Shown here in pieces: positions 23,312-29,669 of a stretch of DNA of 35,566 nucleotides. Below the pieces are notes generated by a model that was not told where the DNA came from, searched no databases, and worked only from the letters and a program-made list of their open reading frames with translations. A program made the translations under genes and the position numbers. The DNA lies in assembly GCA_963606965.1 (NCBI GenBank), contig CAVDAL010000059.1, forward strand, positions 1 through 35,566. Direction: 5' to 3'. Origin of the DNA: CAVDAL01 sp963606965 (GTDB taxonomy: Bacteria; Actinomycetota; Coriobacteriia; Coriobacteriales; QAMH01). Every line of letters starts with the position of its first letter. The first letter of the stretch is position 1.

Positions 23312-23585
23312 ATGTTTGTAGCGTCAAAACAAACGAAAGGATGCCTGTCACGTGGTAACAGAAAAAGGAAAAAAACTAAAGCTGCAATTTGCAATGCCGC
23401 GGTAGAGCTCATAAACAAACATGGCTACGACAATGTAACAGTTGCCGCTATTTGTAGGTATGCAGGAGTTTCAAATGGATCGTTCTTCTACTTCTTTTGT
23501 TCCATGGCCTATTGATGATTCAAATGGAATCAAACAAAAGATTATAGAACGCAGCGAAATGTACATTGACATGCTTCTAGCTTAG
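23312..23585 (+). pseudogene. N-terminal remnant of a TetR-family regulator
   Basis: The first frame encodes a TetR DNA-binding domain: TKAAICNAAVELINKHGYDN, then VTVAAICRYAGVSNGSFFYFF, the usual helix-turn-helix. It then hits a stop at 23513-23515, where a FxSKExL segment and the ligand domain should follow. Another frame continues for about 28 codons (from VPWPIDDSNG to a stop at 23583-23585), consistent with a frameshift followed by truncation. The ligand-binding domain (~130 residues) is absent. Any start (ATG at 23312 or 23291) lacks a ribosome binding site. It lies head to head with the Mo-enzyme remnant and may have regulated that lost operon. Confidence 0.75.
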
Positions 23586-23644
23586 AATGTGACAGCGAAC
23601 TAACAGTTGACTTGGTAGTTTTATGAGCAAAACCTACTGTTAAA

Positions 23645-24850
23645 TTAATTTTCTGCTGCGTTGTTCTCGCTAATATATTTAATGCCATCGGCAACATAGT
23701 CTTTATAAATCTTGTAGCCTTCGACCCATGCGTCATAAGTTGAGTCGCCGCGATGGTCTTCCAAGTCATAATGTTTCTTCAAATATTTTTCCATATAGTT
23801 GGTGAATTTTTCTGCACCCAAATAATTGAAGTGGTTGTTGTTATACATATCTGTTGACCAGTCAACATCTATCTTTTCTGTCATTTCATCTGTGTTGAAA
23901 TTCAAGCAAGTATATCCGCGGCTTTCAACATAATCTTGAACAGCCAAGGTTAACTGATTATCTGCTTCGGTTTGGGCATATGGTGAAAACGTAAATAAAA
24001 CTTCTGCATCCACTGTGTCACAATAGTCAATTAGCTTACAAAGAATCTCTTCAATATCTGAATAAAGTTCACAAGCTTCGGTTTGATAATTTGGCTTTTC
24101 TTGGGGTACTTGTGTTAAAACATTGGCGCTGCATGTGTACCCTTGTGTTTTGTTATAAGGGAACTTCAATAAAAGTTCATCTGTTGTAATCTTTTCATCT
24201 TCGCTAGTAGCGCTTAAGCGTGAATGATATTTAATGATGGGGAAGTAATAATCAATTGCATTGTCATCGAATGATCTTTCTTCAGGATGTTGTTCCATTA
24301 CTTCTAAAGCTTCATCAATCATTTCAATGCGGTCTGATTTATAAAATTTCATGCTGTCTGTAGTGCGGCGAACATCATTTTCACTTACAGCTTCATAACC
24401 ATCAAGCACGTTTCGCAATTCAATCACATAAAGCTTAGGGTTTTGTGTCTTGTCAACATATTTCATGATGTTGTCATATAAAATTGCAGGTGTTGATTGT
24501 GCGCCAATCAAAAATGATGATATTCCTTCATCGGTATAAGCTTTTGAAGGAATAAAATATCTGCTTGTGGCACTTGTGCCAATTAACATGACGTCAATAG
24601 TGTCTTCTTCTAAGTCGTCGAAAGCGGCATATGCTCCTTTGTTTTGGTCTGTGCCATTAAAGCCAATAGCAGTATTTGCATAAATAAATAAAGCAAAGCA
24701 CAAAATCAAAAAGATAATTACGCACAAAAGAATTACGAATGGGTTGCGCTTCTTTTTTGTTTTTATTGCAACTTCTGCTCCTGCTGCATCATTGGCGCTG
24801 CTTTTAATGTCATGTTTAGCAACATATGTTTGATTGCTTTCTTTTGTCAT
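23645..24850 (-). CDS. DltD/SGNH-like membrane protein of the surface-acylation operon
   Basis: A 401 aa protein with a ~37-residue Lys-rich cytoplasmic N-terminus, one membrane anchor (residues 38-58) and a large extracellular domain. IGTSATSRY near residues 90-98 places Ser93 in the block I position of an SGNH-type hydrolase (GDS variant GTS), and NNNHFNYLGAEKF near 337-349 gives the late His (His340). This arrangement is that of DltD and of the AlgX/PatB-like partners of MBOAT proteins, which accept an acyl group outside the cell or pass it to a polymer. The gene starts 3 bp after the ligase stop and is the last of the four-gene operon. The acceptor could be teichoic acid-like polymer, lipoglycan or polysaccharide. 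Confidence 0.8.
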   Translation of the reverse strand: MTKESNQTYVAKHDIKSSANDAAGAEVAIKTKKKRNPFVILLCVIIFLILCFALFIYANTAIGFNGTDQNKGAYAAFDDLEEDTIDVMLIGTSATSRYFIPSKAYTDEGISSFLIGAQSTPAILYDNIMKYVDKTQNPKLYVIELRNVLDGYEAVSENDVRRTTDSMKFYKSDRIEMIDEALEVMEQHPEERSFDDNAIDYYFPIIKYHSRLSATSEDEKITTDELLLKFPYNKTQGYTCSANVLTQVPQEKPNYQTEACELYSDIEEILCKLIDYCDTVDAEVLFTFSPYAQTEADNQLTLAVQDYVESRGYTCLNFNTDEMTEKIDVDWSTDMYNNNHFNYLGAEKFTNYMEKYLKKHYDLEDHRGDSTYDAWVEGYKIYKDYVADGIKYISENNAAEN

Positions 24851-24853
24851 AAA

Positions 24854-26323
24854 CTATTCCCTGCCTGCGAGTTCTTTGCGCTTGATTTTGCCATTATATG
24901 TGCGCGGTATTTCATCTATAACTTCAATTTGTTGTGGCTGTTTTGTTGCATCTAGCGCTTGCGCCAAAAATGCCTTGAATTCCTTTTTGACATATTCTGC
25001 GCCATCTTCAAGTTGAATATATAGCTTTGGAATTTGGCCAGAAATTGGATCATTTTTTGCAACCATGGCGCAATCTTTGACAATTGGGCTTTTGATGACT
25101 TCTTGTTCAATTTCTTCAGGGGAAATTTTTATGCCGCCAAAGTTGATGACGTCATCTTTTCTGCCTAACATATAAACAAAGCCATCCTCATCGATATAGC
25201 CCAAATCTTTTGTATAAATGAAGCCGTTTTTCATAGCTTCATCTGTTAATTCAGGTGCGTTGAAATAGCATTTCATGTTCATGGGGCCACTCGATGCAAG
25301 CAAGCCCATGTTTTCTTCAGATGATTCAATTGGATTTTGGTTATCGTCAACAACAATAAATTTTGCATTCACTGCTGGGTGCCCAATGCAATTTTTCTTG
25401 TCTTTCATTGCTGCGAAATTCAAAACGCATGTGCGGCCAGACTCTGTTGAACCATAAAAGTTGTAAAGACGAGTTTTTGGCAAGACGGCTGCCAAATGTT
25501 CTTTGTCTTCTTCTGACAAAGGCGCGCTGCCTAGTTCAACATAATCAAGCTGGTCAGCATATTCGCCAAGGCGATCTTTTGTGAGTTTGAAGATTATTGA
25601 AAGCATGCTTGGAACAAGATCCATTGCTGTTACATTATATTGTTCCATCAAATTAAACATCACTTTAACAGCCAAAACGCCGTCGCAGCAAACAAATGCG
25701 TTGCCTGCTAGTAAGTTTGAATATACAGTGCGCAAGCCATGAGAATGGCTTAGTGGCACAGGAATAATTTCAACATTGCCCGCTTTTGCTTCGCATCCAT
25801 AAAAGATATTTTGTGCAATAGCAATATTGTTACCATGTGTGATAACAATGCCTTTTGATTTGCCTGTTGTGCCAGTTGAAAATAAAATTTCTGCTACGTC
25901 ATCTGTCTGTGGCATTACAAAAGTTTCGCTGCTTGGCTCAAAAGTGCAAGCTTGAGTAAGGTCTACATAAGGCAGCTGTGAAACGCATTCGCGCTGCTTT
26001 GCACCAATGAAAATTGCAGCTTCAGTTTCTTCGCAAATTTCTGAAATGCGGCTGTCGGCAGCATTGCGCTCTACTGGAACAGCAATAATTCCAGCTAACT
26101 GCAAAGCAAGCATAGCTATAACAAATTCGCAACGTTGGTTGCACTCCATCACGGCATATTGCCCTGGTTGTGCAAGAGTTGCCAAATGGGAAGCAAAGCC
26201 GCGAATCGCGTTCCAAGCTTGCGAATAAGTCAAAGACTTGTCAGGGTCTGCCATGCAAAGTTCATCCGGTTTTTGTTCTGCATGGTTGCTGATTGCTTGA
26301 ACTATGGATGAATAATCTGTCAT
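24854..26323 (-). CDS. AMP-forming acyl/aminoacyl ligase (DltA-like role)
   Basis: A 489 aa member of the ANL adenylating superfamily. The P-loop is STGTTGKSKG (149-158), then YGSTE (290-294), Asp373 in the TKDLGY motif, Arg388 with the LGRKDD hinge, and the catalytic Lys479 in NGKIKRKEL. In the operon it would adenylate an acid and load it on the acyl carrier protein encoded at 28041-28262. In standard dlt operons the acid is D-alanine. The sequence here looks at least as much like general acyl-CoA/acyl-ACP ligases, so the acid could also be a short or medium-chain acyl group. The ATG follows AAGGAC. It sits third in the operon after the MBOAT gene. Confidence 0.88.
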   Translation of the reverse strand: MTDYSSIVQAISNHAEQKPDELCMADPDKSLTYSQAWNAIRGFASHLATLAQPGQYAVMECNQRCEFVIAMLALQLAGIIAVPVERNAADSRISEICEETEAAIFIGAKQRECVSQLPYVDLTQACTFEPSSETFVMPQTDDVAEILFSTGTTGKSKGIVITHGNNIAIAQNIFYGCEAKAGNVEIIPVPLSHSHGLRTVYSNLLAGNAFVCCDGVLAVKVMFNLMEQYNVTAMDLVPSMLSIIFKLTKDRLGEYADQLDYVELGSAPLSEEDKEHLAAVLPKTRLYNFYGSTESGRTCVLNFAAMKDKKNCIGHPAVNAKFIVVDDNQNPIESSEENMGLLASSGPMNMKCYFNAPELTDEAMKNGFIYTKDLGYIDEDGFVYMLGRKDDVINFGGIKISPEEIEQEVIKSPIVKDCAMVAKNDPISGQIPKLYIQLEDGAEYVKKEFKAFLAQALDATKQPQQIEVIDEIPRTYNGKIKRKELAGRE

Positions 26324-26371
26324 TTAAAATCACTGTCCTTATTTGCGCGCCGCATTAGCGGTAGCGAATTA

Positions 26372-28033
26372 TTAAAAACCACGATAAATAAATGTTGAAG
26401 CGTCAAAGCCTGGGCCATAAACACCAAAGCCCAAAATCACAGCTAAGCCTGCAAGATAGATAATCCAGCGAACAGGCAGCGGCAATTTATCAATAAGATT
26501 TCTGAGCTCTGCCCCAGTTTCAGTGTCGGCGTCGCCCTGTGCTTTGCCTTGAACGATATCATTTTTCTTCGGCGCGTTTTTCTTCGCTTTGTTTTCTTGA
26601 ATTTCTTCAATCAAGCTAACAATGAACCATATAATGCAAGCTGCAGCAATGATGAAATATTCATACATTCCAAGACCAAATGCATGAATTGTGTCTTCAA
26701 AGCCGCTGATGTTGTTGATTGCAAAAATTGAGCCCATCATTGAAAGAGCAGTGCCGAATGAGGCTGCCTTTGTGAAGATGCGGCCAAAGCTTACAAGAAT
26801 TAATGTGCGGATTATGCCAACAACCTTCCATGCAAAACTTGCCGTATTGATGTGCAATTTTTCAGCCCATTTTTTGAAGTATGGTTCCATAAGCAAGCTT
26901 ATGATGATGATAAAGCCGTTGTATAAGCCATATGCAACATATTTGAAGTCTGCGCCGTGCCACAAACCAATAATTATGAATGTTGCAAGCTGTGCACAAA
27001 TTACGGGGAAGAGTTTGCCAACTCTGTCGCCTAAGACCTTGCGCAAACTTTTGCCAGCTTTGCCAAAAGCCTTTGACATTGCAATTGGGAAGAAGATATA
27101 GTCGCGCGTCCAGAAGCTGAGTGACATGTGCCATCTGCGCCAAAATTCGCTCAAATTTTCCGCAAAATATGGACGCTTAAAGTTGTGCGACATATCAATT
27201 CCAACGCAACGAGCAACGCCGCGTGCGATGTCGATGCCACCAGAAAAGTCAGCATAAATTTGGATCGTGTAAAAAATAGCTGCAAGAGCAACCGCCCAAC
27301 CAGCAAAGTCGCCAGGTGCTTCAAAGACATTGCCTGTTAGAATTGCGCAGCGGTCTGCAATAACAATCTTTTTGAAAAAGCCCCACATAATAAGCTGTGC
27401 ACCGTGGGCAAGATTTTCATATTTGAATGTATGGCCTTCATAAAGCTGATGTGCCAAGTGGTCATATCGCGCGATTGGACCTTGAATAATCTGTGGGAAG
27501 AATGACAAAAATAGAGCAAACTTTGCAATGTTTTTGTCTGCTTCATACTTCCCGCGGTACAAGTCGAATATATATGCCGCGCTTTGGAATGTATAAAAAG
27601 AAATTCCAAGTGGAATAAGAACGCCAAGGTCAAGCTGGATGCCAATGACTCCGCCAAGCGCTTTTAAATAAACAGAGAAATATTTTAAAACTGCGAGCAT
27701 GCCAAAGTCTAAAATCAAAATGAGCGCAACAATTTTGCGCATTTTCTTTTTAGCTTTTGCTTTGATTTCTTTTTTTGTGGCGCGGTCTATATCTTTGCCA
27801 GCATCTTTGATTGTCTTATCTGTTGTGGCGTTGACCTTCCCCAAAGCGCGACCACCAAAGAAAGTGATAATTGTTGCTGCAATAAGGAAGACGAAGGTTG
27901 TTGCGCTTGACATCAAATAAAAAGCAAAGCTTGCTGCCAACAAAACAACCCAACGTGCCTTTTTTGGGCAGATGTAATAAATCGCAACGACTATTGTTGC
28001 GAAGATTAAAAACTTAAGAGATGTAAATGCCAT
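26372..28033 (-). CDS. MBOAT-family O-acyltransferase (DltB/AlgI-like)
   Basis: A 553 aa polytopic membrane protein. The MBOAT signatures are clear: IQGPIARY near 184-190, ADFSGGIDIARG near 261-272, FWRRWHMSLSFWTRDYIFFP (His302), and GLWHGADFKYVAYG with the catalytic His359. It should move an acyl group from the carrier protein across the membrane. Two Lys-rich segments (near 78-100, and a hydrophilic stretch near 480-515 between the last spans) are probably cytoplasmic; typical DltB is about 400 aa, so this protein is longer at these places. It begins 7 bp after the carrier-protein stop, indicating one transcript. Confidence 0.92.
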   Translation of the reverse strand: MAFTSLKFLIFATIVVAIYYICPKKARWVVLLAASFAFYLMSSATTFVFLIAATIITFFGGRALGKVNATTDKTIKDAGKDIDRATKKEIKAKAKKKMRKIVALILILDFGMLAVLKYFSVYLKALGGVIGIQLDLGVLIPLGISFYTFQSAAYIFDLYRGKYEADKNIAKFALFLSFFPQIIQGPIARYDHLAHQLYEGHTFKYENLAHGAQLIMWGFFKKIVIADRCAILTGNVFEAPGDFAGWAVALAAIFYTIQIYADFSGGIDIARGVARCVGIDMSHNFKRPYFAENLSEFWRRWHMSLSFWTRDYIFFPIAMSKAFGKAGKSLRKVLGDRVGKLFPVICAQLATFIIIGLWHGADFKYVAYGLYNGFIIIISLLMEPYFKKWAEKLHINTASFAWKVVGIIRTLILVSFGRIFTKAASFGTALSMMGSIFAINNISGFEDTIHAFGLGMYEYFIIAAACIIWFIVSLIEEIQENKAKKNAPKKNDIVQGKAQGDADTETGAELRNLIDKLPLPVRWIIYLAGLAVILGFGVYGPGFDASTFIYRGF

Positions 28034-28040
28034 GAGTGCC

Positions 28041-28262
28041 CTACATGTTTGCGACTAAATTGCAAATTGCATCAAGAGAATTGAAATTTTCTGGCAAAAG
28101 ATCATCAGCAGAAATTTCAATATCAAATGCGTCATTGAGTTCGCTAACAACTGCTACAACGTCTAATGAAGTGAGCACACCGTCGTCGATAAGTGATGTT
28201 TCTTCTTCAAAGTCGACATCTTCGCGAATTTCGTTCAAGATTTCTAATATTTCTTCTTTCAT
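28041..28262 (-). CDS. Acyl carrier protein (DltC-like)
   Basis: A 73 aa four-helix carrier. Ser32 in GVLTSLDVV is the site for the 4'-phosphopantetheine arm, with the hydrophobic pattern of helix II following. The protein is highly acidic (EEILEILNEIREDVDFEEE). The ATG at 28262 follows AAGGGAAAA; an upstream in-frame start would add 15 unlikely residues. It is the first gene of the operon with the MBOAT, ligase and DltD-like genes. Together they look like a variant dlt system, with the carrier gene moved to the front. Confidence 0.88.
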   Translation of the reverse strand: MKEEILEILNEIREDVDFEEETSLIDDGVLTSLDVVAVVSELNDAFDIEISADDLLPENFNSLDAICNLVANM

Positions 28263-28313
28263 ATTTTTCCCTTGTTTTGTGTTTTTGGGTGCTAGTAACC
28301 ATAGCAAGTGACT

Positions 28314-28319
28314 ATTATA
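28314..28319 (-). promoter_or_regulatory. Probable -10 element of the surface-acylation operon
   Basis: Read on the - strand this is a perfect TATAAT, 52 bp before the carrier-protein ATG. The -35 region is poor. Confidence 0.4.
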
Positions 28320-28455
28320 TAAGGTAAATGATAGTGATAGAAGAGTATAAGCATGTAAACAGACGCATAAAGCGCCTGACTGGAATATCGCACATATCTT
28401 ATTTGGCTTGCTAGGCGGGTAGGCTTTTGAGATATGTGCAATTTAAGGTGACTAT

Positions 28456-28839
28456 TTATTTTGTTTTATCTGCTTGGTGTTTCATTGCATGTTCGCAAAT
28501 TGCCATGAAGCTTTCATCGCTAATGTCATGTTCCATTTTGCAAGCGTCTTCTTCTGCGATTTTTGCATCTACGCCAAGGCTTATAAGAAAATTAGTCAGT
28601 GTTTGGTGGCGGTTCAACATTTTTTCTGCAATTTCCATGCCTTTATCTGTAATTGTGATAGACCCAGAAGTTGCCATTTCAATATAGCCATTTTCACGCA
28701 AGCGTTTTGTTGCATATGTAACGCTCGGCTTTGTTACACCAAGTTTTTCCGCAACATCAACAGAACGAATATATCCACGCTCTTCTTTGAGCATTAACAT
28801 CGCTTCCAAATAATCTTCTGAAGCTTTTAAAATTTCCAT
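28456..28839 (-). CDS. DtxR/MntR-family metal-dependent repressor
   Basis: A 127 aa regulator with an N-terminal winged helix (residues 5-60, GYIRSVDVAEKLGVTKPSVTY as the HTH core) and a dimerisation/metal domain; the SH3-like third domain of DtxR is absent, as in MntR. The aligned metal ligands are Asp9, Glu12, His78, Cys100, Glu103 and His104. Asp9 is the MntR-type residue, while Cys100 corresponds to Cys102 of DtxR (Glu99 in MntR), so the site is mixed. AAGGAC precedes the start. It lies divergent to feoA-feoA-feoB and is the natural repressor of that locus under iron (or manganese) sufficiency. Confidence 0.9.
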   Translation of the reverse strand: MEILKASEDYLEAMLMLKEERGYIRSVDVAEKLGVTKPSVTYATKRLRENGYIEMATSGSITITDKGMEIAEKMLNRHQTLTNFLISLGVDAKIAEEDACKMEHDISDESFMAICEHAMKHQADKTK

Positions 28840-29040
28840 CTTCTTGTCCTTAAGCCGAAAATCTTTCTTTGTTTTTCTTTTGTCGTTTTATCAACTCGCC
28901 TGTTAATTTAAAAATGTCAGTGCTCATTTTAGCATTACTAAAAAGTTACAGCCGGAAAGTGCATCAATAAGCAAATAAGTTAACCTTTGGTAATTAAAGC
29001 CACGAAAAAGCACGTTTGCAAATTGTAATCATCTTTTTTC

Positions 29041-29068
29041 TTGACAATACGAGTTAGAGTGCTTTAAT
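29041..29068 (+). promoter_or_regulatory. Promoter of the feo operon
   Basis: A perfect TTGACA at 29041-29046 and TTTAAT at 29063-29068 (five of six matches) are separated by 16 bp. It is the best promoter in the window, and the first feoA starts 87 bp downstream of it. The gene-free stretch 28840-29155 contains this promoter, the dyad at 29076-29095 and two further AAGTTA copies; nothing else is seen in it. Confidence 0.75.
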
Positions 29069-29075
29069 TTTAGCG

Positions 29076-29095
29076 AAGTTAGCTGGATTTAACTT
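29076..29095 (+). promoter_or_regulatory. Candidate operator for the DtxR/MntR-type repressor
   Basis: AAGTTA (29076-29081) and TAACTT (29090-29095) form an inverted repeat over 8 bp, located at the expected transcription start of feo. AAGTTA also occurs at 28943-28948 and 28977-28982 in the same divergent intergenic region. The motif is not identical to the classical DtxR box. Confidence 0.45.
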
Positions 29096-29155
29096 ATTTT
29101 GCGGTTTAATATTCCGCGAGATGCATTTAAGGGACAAACGTGAGGAGTTGAAAAT

Positions 29156-29368
29156 ATGATGCCGCTATGTTTTGCCACGGTCGGGGAAGAAAACCTGATC
29201 CGTAAAGTTGGTGGTTCACCTGAGACGCGCAAACATTTGAGCGACTTGGGCTTTGTCGTGGGAGGAACTGCGACTTTAGTTTCGACTCTTGGGCACAATG
29301 TCATTGTTAAAGTTAAAGAAACACGAGTGGCTATCGACGAACAGATGGCTCGCAAGATCTTCATCTAG
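29156..29368 (+). CDS. feoA: FeoA protein, first copy
   Basis: A 70 aa SH3-like FeoA, a small cytoplasmic partner needed for FeoB-dependent ferrous iron uptake. The signature SPETRKHLSDLGFVVGGTATLVS and the closing ETRVAIDEQMARKIFI are typical. GAGGAG precedes ATGATG; either ATG could be used. It is the first gene of the feo operon. Two separate FeoA proteins in tandem before FeoB are common in anaerobic Firmicutes and Actinobacteria. Confidence 0.92.
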   Translation: MMPLCFATVGEENLIRKVGGSPETRKHLSDLGFVVGGTATLVSTLGHNVIVKVKETRVAIDEQMARKIFI

Positions 29369-29380
29369 GAGGGAGGAAGA

Positions 29381-29608
29381 ATGAAAACACTCAAGGAAAC
29401 CAAAGTGGGAGAAACTGTCCGCGTTAAAAAGATAAATGGCCAGGGTGCAATCAAGCGCCGCATTATGGACATGGGCATTACAAAGGGCACGGAAGTTCAC
29501 GTTCGCAAAGTAGCTCCATTAGGCGACCCCATTGAAGTTACCGTACGTGGTTACGAGCTTAGCCTGCGCAAGGCAGACGCCGAAAGCATTGATGTAGAAG
29601 AGATCTAA
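29381..29608 (+). CDS. feoA: FeoA protein, second copy
   Basis: A 75 aa FeoA-domain protein with KRRIMDMGITKGTEVHVRKVAPLGDPIEVTVRGYELSLR-type sequence spread over residues 25-63; the RGYELSLRKADA motif is the classical FeoA ending. It is more basic than the first copy. The ATG follows AGGAGGGAGG, 12 bp after the first feoA. It presumably joins the first FeoA in the FeoB complex; the copies differ enough to have separate roles. Confidence 0.93.
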   Translation: MKTLKETKVGETVRVKKINGQGAIKRRIMDMGITKGTEVHVRKVAPLGDPIEVTVRGYELSLRKADAESIDVEEI

Positions 29609-29669
29609 TTTTTTTTGGACGGTGGTTAGAGTCATCTAACTCGCACGTCGAATAGAAGGAGAAAAACCA

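Noticed and set aside
23291..23515. A complete short DNA-binding protein
   Set aside because: The protein ends right after the TetR helix-turn-helix, the start lacks a ribosome site and lies within the neighbouring remnant, and a second frame continues briefly. A broken gene is more likely.
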